64,000 nt of DNA. Source: Batillaria attramentaria (Eukaryota; Mollusca; Gastropoda; Batillariidae). Positions 1-10,329 of the stretch are shown here, piece by piece (position 1 is the first letter of the stretch; every line of letters starts with the position of its first letter). The DNA lies in contig JACVVK020000328.1 in the NCBI GenBank assembly GCA_018292915.2, positions 596,001 to 660,000 of the forward strand. The letters are read 5' to 3'. The notes under the pieces are model-generated. The model saw only the letters and a program-made list of their open reading frames with translations. It was not told the DNA's origin and did no database searches. The translations under genes were made by a program, and so were the position numbers.

Positions 1-55
1 CGCGCGATGTTTGAAATCACAGTCCGTTTCAGATGTGTTGAACATCTTCTTGCAG

Positions 56-518
56 ACCCGCCTCAAAAACCACCATTTATCGCTAACTCCAGGCAGAGCA
101 AGTTTCTTCCGGTCGGGGGCACAGTGACGTGTACAGTACAGGGTGGCAAGCCGCTCGTCACAGCCGTACACTTCAACTGTACTAATCAACATCTGACAAA
201 TGATGTTAGTAAACCTGTCGGTACGTCTGTGTCAAGTTCTGTGACCATCAGCACGACACAGACTACAGACGACGACACGACGTGCTACTGTTGGGCCACT
301 TGGGAACCCGAGCCTGGTCTATATACACTCACCAGTCAGAAGTCTTTTCAAATTGCGTGTGAGTTGTCCGCTACATTTCAATGCAAATAAAAAATATTGT
401 GTTTGTATAGCTGGAAACGCAGACTTCCAGTGGATCATTTCTAAAGATAAAACTATTTATGTGATCTGATGGTATCATTGTGTGACAGGCTTATCACAAA
501 GAAATGTATTGCTTAGTC

Positions 519-567
<49 letters not shown>

Positions 568-2193
568 CTAACTACATTGATTATGATAAATTTCAGATCC
601 CCCTGAAGCGCCTGAGATTTCTGGCTACACTCCCGGTCAGATCCTACGAGACGGCGACACGCTGACCTGTACAGTGAATGGTGGCAAACCACCCGTGTCT
701 GATATCAACTTCCGCTGTACCAACCCTGATCTACACGGTGTGATCAATACAACGGGTTCAAGTCAGCTGACCTTCAACACAACACCAGCTACAAAGGACA
801 GTACGATCTGCACGTGCAGCGCCGTGTGGGACCCTGACCCGGATCTGTACAAGCTGACGTCAAACATAACAGTCTCGACGAAGTGTGAGTTTTTGCTGTA
901 CCCAAATACGGAAATACAAGACTTCTAGTGTCGCTACTGCAGCAAATTACACTATGGAATTCCGAGGCAGCGACCAGTACAAAATTTTAATATTACATGA
1001 TATGGTACTGCCAAAGACCGTATTATCTACGGTCTTTGGTACTGCTGCTAAAAATTGTCTAAAGCACTGTGTATAATGTTGAATGTAGAATGTTGTAGGC
1101 AAGTGAAGCAGTGTCGACCTCATGAGGGATAGTCTGGGCGACCATCTGAGATTCTCGGTTTTGTTCTTGCTGTTGTTGTTGTTGTTGTTTCTCAAGAGGG
1201 GATTTTTAATCAAAGAGGGTTGCCCGAACGCAGTGTTCCCTGTGATTCGAAAATACAAGGGTCCTTGGGACCCGCTCTCCAAATTTTTAGGGTACTGATG
1301 TAAATTTGGAGGGTCCATACATCAGATTCTGTCTGTTTTGCACAATGGCTCGGTGGAAATGCGATGCTGCAAGTGTCCGCTGCTGGTTACAGATCGCTTC
1401 TTGCTCAGTTTCCGGGAGAGTGTTGGAAAAATACTGTTTGTCACGGCGAGATCAAAAACGTGCGGCCCCTGTGACGCGCTGTTTTCAAATTTGTGCGTCA
1501 GTTAAAGAGTTTTGTGCGTACAAATACGCACACCAGTGCGTAATCGATAACACTGAGACAGATTGGAGTAGAGACCAACAAACGCACACACAAACACAAA
1601 CACGAAAACGATAACCCACCCATTCCCATTGATTTCTCTCGCGGCTTGAAGTGCGTGCTGGTTAGGCATTTATTTTGTGAGTACACTTACATGGTCCATT
1701 ATTGTTTCTTGAGGTAGCTTGACTTTCATCACGGGGGTCAAACAAAATGGACGGACCGGCGTTTCGTCCGGTGCTACGCCGCTTCAAATCAGCGGGTTCC
1801 CACGACATATAGCATCACATTTTTCCAAATACAAAACACCAGAGCACTGGAAAAACGCCTGGGATTTTTCAGTTGTCGGTTCGAACGAATGAAAAGGGTT
1901 GTTTACCATCCAGAACCCCGACCTGTACCAATACGTTACTACAACCTAAAGATGTGTATATGCTCATGTTTTACAATCATGGAATCGTCGAAACTTTTGA
2001 AGCGGCATAGCAAGGGAAAAGTGTCGTCCATTTTGATTAACACCCGTCATCATTTTTTTCCTCTTGTTTGTTTGTCGCAGTGAGTCCATCAAAAGGCGGT
2101 GACCCGTTTCCCTACTGGGCCATTATCGTTATTGTCTTGATCCTGTCTCTTGCTGCTGTCGGTATTCCTGTTGCCCGGCGTGTCTTGAAATGA
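56..2193 (+). CDS. Gene A (5' partial): two-Ig membrane protein with very short tail
   Basis: Three exons are supported: 56-358, 597-884 and 2081-2193 (stop TGA 2191-2193). The first two are phase 1-1 and each encodes an Ig-like domain of the same type as Ig3 of genes C-E: Cys-x-Val-x-Gly-Gly-Lys-Pro, a second Cys about 15 residues later, then a Cys-x-Cys and a Trp-x-Pro...Leu-Tyr-Thr block. Donors are GTGAGT at 359 and 885. The third exon encodes a short stalk, a membrane segment (WAIIVIVLILSLAAVGIPVA) and only RRVLK before the stop, so it has no signalling motif. The 5' exons, including the signal peptide, lie before the window. The frame stays open across all joins (702 coding bases after the split first codon). 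Family: Ig superfamily type I membrane protein; ligand unknown. Confidence 0.68.
359..596. repeat. Intron of gene A with (GT)n, about 520-566
   Basis: Intron between the two Ig exons of gene A. It holds one GT dinucleotide tract of about 45 bp just upstream of the acceptor at 595-596. Confidence 0.75.
885..2080. other. Last intron of gene A
   Basis: This 1.2-kb intron carries a short (TTG)n tract near 1172-1190. I find no further Ig exon and no recognisable mobile element. Confidence 0.5.
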
Positions 2194-2399
2194 AATATTT
2201 AATGTAAACACAAAGGTAATTAGCATATTAGTTAACGTGCTCGCTTGTTACTAGCAAACAATTAATTTCAACACGGACGTTTTTCGTTCTTGTCTCCTTC
2301 TATCTACCAATTAACAGTTTGTTGTGAGATGAGTTCCTCACCACTGCTATCTTTTAAGGTTTTATCTGGCTCATTTCAGTCTATCCTTTTGTTCTGGGT

Positions 2400-2472
2400 T
2401 TTATCACTGGTACTTGTTCTTGGTTTTTAATATTGGTCTCTGCCTATACTTTTTTTTTTTTTTTCTACTCAG

Positions 2473-2515
<43 letters not shown>

Positions 2516-2521
2516 TGTGTG

Positions 2522-2573
<52 letters not shown>

Positions 2574-2715
2574 CTTTTACTTTTATAGTTGTTCTTACGT
2601 AGTGTACATTGAGTGAATGTTGTGTTGTTGTTGTTGTTGTTGTTGTTGTTACTTCGGTTTTAGATTGTAAGGCGCCTAGAGCTCGTTCCCCGGGGATATT
2701 ATCATTATTATTATT
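2400..2715 (+). repeat. Dispersed repeat R1, copy 1, with internal (GT)n
   Basis: The segment has a T-rich start, a GT tract of about 97 bp (2474-2571), the block CTCTTTTACTTTTATAG, a TTG tract, and the end block GTAAGGCGCCTAGAGCTCG followed by (ATT)n. The same order of blocks recurs in reverse orientation at 41055-41340, so this is a dispersed repeat rather than an isolated microsatellite. The GGCGCC...CCCGGGG end block and A/T-rich trinucleotide tail suggest a non-autonomous element. Its class is not clear. Confidence 0.65.
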
Positions 2716-2749
2716 TTGTTTGCTTTATGTTGATTTTTCCCTCTCTCAG

Positions 2750-2848
2750 TTGCAGAGAAAGCGAAACATGCGGAGACGTGTTGAAGAGGGAAGCAATCCA
2801 AAACACCTGGGAACAATAACGCTAACTCCGGACAAGAGACATTACTGA
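2750..2848 (+). CDS. Possible alternative terminal (tail) exon of gene A
   Basis: After a pyrimidine stretch ending CTCTCTCAG (acceptor at 2748-2749, or TTGCAG at 2754-2755) an open stretch runs to TGA at 2846-2848. It encodes a basic peptide that begins RKRNMRRRVEEG. It could be an alternative cytoplasmic end for gene A. No donor in the TM exon is clearly matched to it, and it may be chance. It lies just after repeat R1. Confidence 0.15.
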   Translation: MQRKRNMRRRVEEGSNPKHLGTITLTPDKRHY

Positions 2849-2973
2849 ATTGTTTTTGTGAAGAAACAGGAATCTTTCTCAAAATACCAGCGAAACTAAG
2901 ACCATTTGAACACAGATACATTAACACGCTATGCTGGAGGAGTATACGATCGTTCGGAGTGTTTCCTGCGTGC

Positions 2974-3029
<56 letters not shown>

Positions 3030-3946
3030 ACAATACATGAGACATATCCACTGCTCGTATACGAAGTACGTCACATAATTATTCATAAATTGACAGCGAC
3101 CATGCATATCAACAGATACCGGTCGCCAAACTTTTCACCCGTGTATTATGCTTGTCATCATGAGATTGCCAAAGATAAAAGAAATTTACAAAGGTAGTTC
3201 TACCTCATTTCGATAGATAGCCCTTTGTCAGTGAACAATCTTTATTTCGCCGATCTCTATGCAAAAATCACAGTTTCACTTCCGACCACTAGGAGCCTAT
3301 TCAAGTCACTATTACAAAATCCTCAGCGGTCTAGGGCCTAACGGGGAAGGCTCACCCCTCGCGTAATAGTGGCTTGAAGTGGCTCCTATTGGTGTGTAGT
3401 AGCTTGTTCTTTTTAACAAGTCTCATCATATAGTGGACAGAAGGTGATCGGGCTCGGCATCTTAAGAGTTGTGTCGATTTGAAAGATCTTTAATTCGCAC
3501 AGCTAGATTAGGGTACGTGAGGTTACGTCCCTTGTACTGTGTAGTTGACGAGCAGCTTTTCACAAAAGGGGAACACAACTCTGCTTGCCTTGTGTGCACA
3601 TTGCGCTGCCAATGAGCAAGTGTGTTGCATCCTTGTCAGTATGTTTGCTGGTTATGCTTTGACAGAGCCGTTTCCTACACTGTAGCTACGCATGACGCTT
3701 CCCCACTTCTCGTGCGCTGTTGACTGTAATGATATGAACGTTGCCTCGTCTGATTTCATTGTATAATTATAGTGTCACAGAGTAGGCGTGTGCGGAGGCC
3801 TTCATACTTAACTTGAAAAATACGTTACCGCTGGATTGTGTTGATGTAAGAAAAGTGACATAGTGATGGCATAGTGGCTCCACATAAGTAAAGGAATCAA
3901 GAGCGCAGACTATAGGAGGCACGTATAGCAGTACGGTTAACTCAAC

Positions 3947-6433
3947 ATGGGAACAGTGCTGCTATTTCTTGCCTGTGTAAACCTTCTTCCTGTTTGTACC
4001 GGTGAGTACTTGCATGATGAAAGCTATTGTCTATACACGATATTTAATTTTTGTAAGGAGGAATAATAATAATACGTGGGTATTGTGTAGGCGCTTTACC
4101 CAATCTCTTGAAATAGCTCAAAGCGCAGCGAGCTGAAGCCTACACGCACGCTCACGCGAACCACACGCATTCGCTCACACACTGGACATGAACACATTAC
4201 AATCACGTGGTGCGAAGGGTCAGCTCAGAAAATTTAAGTTTCGGGATTTATAGTTGCATTTTATTTCAAATTTTGTGGGTGGAACATTTCCAAGGCAGAG
4301 GAGTCTGTTTGGAGTTTACAATGGAAAACATTCTGAGCTCACAACTTATGCGGAGATTTGGTGTACTACCCGACACAGAAGAGCATACTGTCAATGTATG
4401 CCATTACTTCCAACCATTACAGCTAACACGCAGGAAGTTATTTAAGTCACGGGTCAAAATGAGTCGGTATTATGTGTTATATGAACTTTTTACACAATGA
4501 TATATTTCGGATTCCCCCTGCCATGTCTTGTTTTTATGTCATGTTTTTTTGTTGTTGTTTTTTTTTTTTGCTGCCTCAACTCTTTTTGCCAGCTCCAGTG
4601 GTGTTCCTCCCAGGTCATGGGCGGAATCCACGGAGGGCTCGAAGGCTGGGGCAATTTTTATTATGCATGATGATGAAGATGAGGATGATGGTAAGATGAT
4701 GCTATGGAGGTCCATGTGGTTTGGGACTGCGGGACAGGGCCGCATTCCACGCTTCCTGTCACCAGGCCCGGGAACTACGGCACCTGCGGTGCCGGCCGTG
4801 TAATCATCCACATCATAAGACGTGTCATACTAAGGGAAGCACCCCCAAAGTCGCACCCGTGAAGTGGGTGAAGCTCGGCTGTGTGGCAACAGCCTCCCCA
4901 TTGGGCCCATAGCACACCCGCTCTGGGTAGGAGCCGACCTAGGTAGGAAAAATCCCGCTTGTCTCGGCTGGGATTCGAACCCGGGTCTCCCGGTCCATGG
5001 TCCGAAGTGCTAACCACTGCACTACGGGGGCCGGTCATGTCATGTTTCTTAGGAGCTGACGTGTATTTCGGACAAAAGCAATGTTTCTTTTGGTATGAAT
5101 GCAGTATTTTCAAATCAATTCAATTTAATTCAATATTACCCAGAGTTACGCGTTTTAACACTTTTTCATCATTTTCGGCCCATTTATGCTACACTTTGAG
5201 CCTAAAGTAATTTGAATGCAGCAAAATGAGACGCCCTTGGGTGAGAGGGGCAGATTACACGTAGATCTGCTCTTCCGCTATAGAACACAGTTCTCGTCTA
5301 AATGACAATTCCGAAAACTACCACATCCAATATTTTCCACGTCTGATTTCATACAATAAGCACTACAAAGAGAGACTGTAAAATCAGTTATACTGTTTGT
5401 GGTTGTAAGGTCAAACCCCAACAACAAACTGCCCACGTTATGTTGACGAGGGATCCCAGCTGGTCTGTACCTGTCGGCCATCATCGGGAGTCAAACAGGC
5501 GACCTTGACCTTGACCTGGCCAGGTCATTCCGACACGTCACAGCTGGTGATAGGTAACGTGAGGAGACAGGACAACGGGACTCAGTACGTGTGTCAGATG
5601 GTGGTGAACGGTCAGACTACGACATCGACATACACACTACAAGTTGCGTGTAGGTATCGAAAGTTAGGTAATTAAATGTGAACCGTTCTCCAGAAATGGT
5701 ACATGAGTCGCCCATGGCATTCCACACAATACTCAAAGTGCTGGGGGCCACACTGTACCGACAGTACCGCTACAAACTTTAATTAACTGCTGTTTTCACA
5801 ATTTTACAGTATTTAATTCTTCTTTATGCTTATCTTGATATTGATAAACATGTACAAGTTTGTGAGAAGGGGTCACAAATAAAAGTAGAACTGGATGGGG
5901 TGGCCGAAAAACATTTTGACAGAAAGCGACCCGTGATAGAGAGCTAAAACAATATGAGTCCAGGTCACGTTAACCACAAAAAATACTACCGGACATGATT
6001 TTATGCAGTGTAGGCATGTCATGCCTTAGCACCTGCATGGACTCTTAATTTTATCAACAGGTAAAACGTTCTGTTTTCAAAGCGGACAAAACTAAAACTG
6101 GCCACGTGCTTTATAAGTTATCCGCATGCCATTTTGTCTAACTAGACGGTCCTTCAGACAACACACTGGACATCAGTGGACAGTCACCCTTCCCAACCGA
6201 CGGATCAAGGAGTCTCACTCTCACATGTCGAGATCGGGACTCATACCCGACACCAAGATACAGCTGGACATCTGTAACGTGTGATAATGGTAACACGGGT
6301 AGCACGTGCACATTCACACCACGTGTACCAAACGACGATGGGAAGATTGTCATTTGCAGAGCACAGAACACGGGTGGATCTGACGCCAGGCTCGCATCAA
6401 AAGGTTTTACTGTCAATCTTCAGTGTAAGGATT

Positions 6434-6473
<40 letters not shown>

Positions 6474-6620
6474 GCCGCTAAATAGTCTCTGTTGCTTGCG
6501 CGGCGTAAAGCCCTAAAAAACTTAACTAACTAACTAGCTAACTCTCTCTCTCTCTCTCTCTTAGCCGCGAAATAGTCTCTGTTGCTTGCGAGGCGTAAAG
6601 CCCTAAAAAACTAACTAACT

Positions 6621-6683
<63 letters not shown>

Positions 6684-8117
6684 CCAAATCGACCAAACGC
6701 TGGCATTAAAGAGTAGAATGCATTCAAAAGAAAACATAGAGCTATGCTTCAAAATAAAAACATGCTCCTCCAGAGCGTATTTTGTAATGAACTCTAGTAT
6801 TCTGGACGCAAATGTCATCATATTGTCAAGATGACTTGCATCTGGGTGTTTATCATGTTGAGGTCAGCAACGGATTGGAAGGGACCTACAACAAATACTA
6901 CTTGGAATTAAGTCAAAGGGACAAGTAACTCGCTTCATTTTCTTTCTTTCTCTTTTAATCTCTAGTTGATAAGTCTGTAGGACAAAACCCATCGGGAAAA
7001 TGAGAAGCAGTTTAAAGGTCAATTATAAAATCATTGATCAAGCATCCTTATATTTTTCGTTATCCTTGCTTTATATATTCATTGTCGTGGATATTTACAG
7101 TAACTGTTGTTCCTGAAGATACACCGATGGCAGTCATTGTGGGAGGTGTTGTAGGCGGGATCCTGGTGCTGGCTACTGTTGCTGCTGTGGTCGGTGTGCT
7201 GATCTGGAAGAAAAGAAGTAAATCAACCCACATCTCCCTCTGTCTGTCAATCTTTCACTGAGAGACAGTTAGAAAAGATCAAACTGAAACGCACCACGAC
7301 TAGAAAATGATGCTGATGCTGCTGCTGATGATGATGAACCCGCATCTCTGTGTGTCTATCTTTTTCTGAAAAAAAAAATGAAAAGATCAAATTCAAACGC
7401 ACAACAACCTTGTTGTTTTAATAATAATTAATCTTAAAGAAGAATAAGAAAAAATTAATGATGTTGATGATGTATTTTAGCATAAACCTATAGTTACAAT
7501 AACAGTACCTGTATCTGTTACAGATCCTAGGTATGAAAAGCCATTACCTAGACGTGAGAGGGAATCAGACGCCTACACTGGTCTACAGCCCACAAATAAC
7601 GACACAGGTCGACAGCCTCCAGCTGGCATTGCCAATCCCCAAAATTCCACAGGACACGGTGAGTTGGATCATCCTCACAGTTACATGGAAGTTTTGCCAC
7701 CAGACAACACGTACGACCCGCTACAGATGACAAGAAGACAAGACACTGCCGTCTACACGGATCTCCGCCCTACAGGTCCCGGAGGGAGGGGAACAGGTTA
7801 GAAAAGGGAGAGCAGAATGAATATTAAAATTTATTTATCTGTCATCTATTATAATTTATTCATCACTTGGCTGTATGAGCTGTTCAAGAACCCAAAAATG
7901 AAAATAAAAATCTTCAAATCTTCAAATTGCCACACCAGTCTTTTTTTTTTTCCTTGATCAAAATTTCTTAAGAGTGGCTGGGCTTGTCCCTCTTTTGTGT
8001 GGTCCCAGTGTATATGAATATGTTCTCTGGCTCTTTTCCATTTATTAGTTCTTATTTATTTTATTGTTGTCAGATGCAGACGGTTACGAGCTGCCCGTTC
8101 TGCCCAGGCGACACTGA
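3947..8117 (+). CDS. Gene B: two-Ig membrane receptor with Tyr-motif tail
   Basis: Six exons: 3947-4001, 5410-5649, 6146-6424, 7101-7217, 7524-7796 and 8074-8117. Together they make 1008 coding bases (335 residues) with every join in phase 1. Exon 1 is a signal peptide (MGTVLLFLACVNLLPVCTG). Exon 2 is Ig1, with a CTC pair, the WPGHSDTSQLVIGNVRR strand and the DNGTQYVC F-strand motif. Exon 3 is Ig2. Exon 4 is a glycine-rich membrane segment (VIVGGVVGGILVLATVAAVV) followed by WKKR. Exons 5 and 6 form a tail of about 105 residues with YTGL, YMEV, YDPL, YTDL and YELP. Ig3-Ig5, present in paralogues C and D, are missing; a relic of Ig5 remains at 6839-6929. The acceptor of exon 2 is weak (GTTGTAAG). 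Likely a surface receptor recruiting SH2-domain proteins when phosphorylated (inference). Confidence 0.8.
4002..5409. other. Intron 1 of gene B
   Basis: Contains an ATA/TAA-rich repeat fragment near 4060-4150 with a GGCGCTTTA block, a stretch at 4185-4260 that resembles the intron of gene F near 61455-61520, and a tRNA-derived SINE (4547-5036). Confidence 0.6.
4547..5036 (-). mobile_element. tRNA-derived SINE family B, copy 1
   Basis: Read on the minus strand the element starts with a tRNA-like head (GTAGTGCAGTGGTTAGCAC as box A region, GGTTCGAATCC as box B) at about 5034-4970. It continues through a body of about 400 bp and ends in an A-rich tail (T tract on + at 4547-4569). An 11-bp target-site duplication, ATGTCATGTTT, flanks it at 4536-4546 and 5037-5047. 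A second copy lies at about 62004-62477 in the same orientation. Open frames inside it are not genes. Confidence 0.88.
6425..7100. repeat. CT-rich deletion junction in gene B
   Basis: The intron after Ig2 is dominated by (CT)n at 6435-6470, 6542-6560 and 6624-6680. A unit with the block TAGTCTCTGTTGCTTGCG is duplicated in tandem (about 6472-6540 and 6561-6622). The tract directly precedes the Ig5 relic. Ig3, Ig4 and the first half of Ig5 are absent here, so the tract likely marks the deletion junction. Confidence 0.65.
6839..6929 (+). pseudogene. Relic of the Ig5 exon in gene B
   Basis: The bases correspond to the 3' end of the Ig5 exon of gene C (13784-14107). The peptide LGVYHVEVSNGLEGTYNKYY parallels LGVYRVEVSNGLEGTYKYFF of C. 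The upstream two thirds of the exon and its acceptor are missing, and the reading frame ends at an in-frame stop. It is not needed for the gene B model: splicing 6424 to 7101 keeps frame. Confidence 0.8.
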
Positions 8118-9112
8118 CCTGGTCCCCTTGTTGTCCTGTTGGAAAGTTTGACTGAACGTGGTCGTCTCGACTTGTGACAACTGATGTACAAAAGCACTGT
8201 TTGTGTGAAGCAATCGGCTTGTGCTGGTGGTAAATCACAATACAGTGCGGATGACAGTGACAATACGACATTCTTGGCGGGAAGTCTAATTCCTGTCTGT
8301 ACATCCGCATCGCGTGACACACAAACAAACTGAATGATTGTGTTGATTGTCGCTTTGGATACCGACTGCGCTGATGGCGGAAATGTCCAGTGAAAGTATT
8401 CATACAAGTAATATTACGTTAATTGTACTCTGTCATGATGTATAGGCTCGTTGCAGCCCCCCCCCCCCCCCTCCCCTTCTTCCCCCCCCCCCCCCCACAC
8501 ACACACTCTTCTCCTCCACCACCACCCCCGCCCCCAACAGAAAAAAAAATGCATTTTTCCATGCGAGTTCATATCGAGTGAACTTATTCAATACGCTTCA
8601 TGCAGTGTAAATATCAGAATTACACAAAGCTTCCCCCAACCCCGTCAAATTCCTCAGAAAGAAAAAAAACAAGAAAAGTTCATGTCAAGTTCAATCATTT
8701 AATACGCTTTGTGCAGTATCAATTGATACAGACAGACAGAAATGAAATAGAGCGTTCTGACAGGGAACCCTCAAACATGATTTCAGTCCTCCAACCGCCT
8801 CCTCAAATAGCAATAACCAAAGAGAAGTATGCAAGTTTATGTCAAGTTGAATCATTCTCTGCGCTTTATGTTGTGTTAATATCATATATTATTAATTAAA
8901 GTGTTTACAAATTTACAGATTATTATTTTATCCTCATCTTTCTTCAAGATCGTTTGCAGAACATGTGGAGGTTTGCTGTTTGCAACTGTGAATACGTTGA
9001 CCTCTCGAGTACATTTACTAACAATATTTAGAGAGGGCGGGGGGGGGGGGGGGGGGGGGGGAGGGGAGAGCTGTCTGTTGCTGTATGTGATATATGTGAT
9101 ATGCTTGTAACT

Positions 9113-9118
9113 AATAAA
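9113..9118 (+). promoter_or_regulatory. Polyadenylation signal of gene B
   Basis: AATAAA about 1 kb after the stop of B. The surrounding bases (GCTGTATGTGATATATGTGA upstream) are conserved at the equivalent AATAAA of gene C (16214-16219), which supports function at both sites. Confidence 0.6.
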
Positions 9119-9317
9119 ACTGATTAAAATCATTATCTTGGAAACTTCTCATTGCCTGCCATTGTATAGTATTAATATTGCAATACGTTCGTCGCGTAAC
9201 CAACACTAATTGTAATGCATTCTGTTTACTCTAGTTGGTGATAATGATGATGATGATGATGATGTCTCGCGGTAGTGACCCTCCACCATTTTCTTTTTAC
9301 TGCCCACAGCAGCAAAC

Positions 9318-9367
<50 letters not shown>

Positions 9368-9899
9368 TTGTAAGTGTATGCAGTGGGTGTAGATCACTTT
9401 GTTCTCGTGTTGTATAACTGTGCAGCTGGAGTCCAGATTCCGACCTAGCGGGCTGTTAGTGGGTTCACCATGTATTCATGCTGTGTACACGCGTATTACC
9501 GGTGATGTGGGCAGTGGGTAAGGAGTGAAGCTAAGTGACGCAGAGACAAGGTACTCGACTATCGAGAACGAGTGTCTGGCCATCAGCTGATTAATGCAGC
9601 AGTTTGAACCTTGCCTGTTCGGCACTACCTTCACGATAGGAACACACCATCAACCACTACTGTACTTACATAAACAAACGAACAAACAAAAACAGCAGGT
9701 TGAGAGACAGGCTATCAGATTGCAGCAGAACAGTTTCCTTGTAAGTGTTATCCCAGGAATGGACCACGACAGTACCGATTACCTGAGTGGCGCATTGAAG
9801 GGTTTGTGACGTAATGTGTCACTCGTACACTAGGTAATCCTTTTGCGGTGCCTGTGGCAATCGTTTGTGTTAAATATCTCTCTGTGTGCGTATGAATAG

Positions 9900-10329
9900 A
9901 ACTGGGTGGGAGTGAAGTATGTACGTAGCGCGCAATGGAAGAAATAAAGTCCCCCTAGACTGTATGCGCAGGTGTTTTCACGAACGCGGAATTTTTAAAA
10001 CTTCGGCTGCAGATAGTGTGTGCATACATTTTCATGTGCTACCACATTCTTACATGACTCGTCAGTGGCGTGTTGAGGCTTTTCATTAGCACGGGTAACG
10101 CAGGGTAGGCAAATATTGACACTGTGTGTGGAGCTGCTTTTCTTGATATTTCTCCAACCCTTACGCTACTGACACTATATAATCAGAAATATACAACTGT
10201 GGCCAGTTGCAGATGCCATCGTGTACGCGTGACGCGAGAAGATGCCATGATTGCACTGTGATTATTTTGATCAGGCAATAGATGAAAGCGGGCTACAGAA
10301 GGCACGAATATTAGCACATTCAGCTTAAC
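9900..10329 (+). promoter_or_regulatory. Conserved 5' flank of gene C
   Basis: This stretch is closely similar to 17020-17471 upstream of gene D, including the block GTACGTAGCGCGCAATGGAA (here near 9920). A TATA-like ACTATATAATC lies near 10173. No start site can be fixed from sequence alone, but retention beside two diverged genes makes it the best promoter candidate. Confidence 0.4.

Larger units (their letters stand above)
2194..3946. other. Spacer between genes A and B
   Basis: Holds dispersed repeat R1 (2400-2715), a second GT tract (about 2970-3027), and otherwise single-copy sequence leading to the 5' flank of gene B. The last 80 bases before the ATG of B resemble the bases before the ATG of C (shared GGAGGCACG/GAAGGCACG and TTAAC...ACATGG blocks), which marks a common proximal 5' region. 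Confidence 0.5.
8118..10329. other. 3' UTR of gene B and 5' flank of gene C
   Basis: The 3' UTR probably ends near the AATAAA at 9113-9118. C and G homopolymers lie at about 8458-8497 and 9040-9062, a (GAT)n tract near 9240-9263, and (GT)n at 9319-9366. From about 9060 to 10329 the sequence is paralogous to 16180-17471, which shows that the gene unit was copied in tandem together with its 3' end and the next gene's promoter. Confidence 0.65.

Noticed and set aside
2414..2602. Open frames of alternating Val/Cys or Thr/His (here and at every GT/CA tract)
   Set aside because: They are translations of dinucleotide repeats.
4528..5113. Open frames on both strands
   Set aside because: They lie within SINE family B; the same frames recur at 61908-62486.
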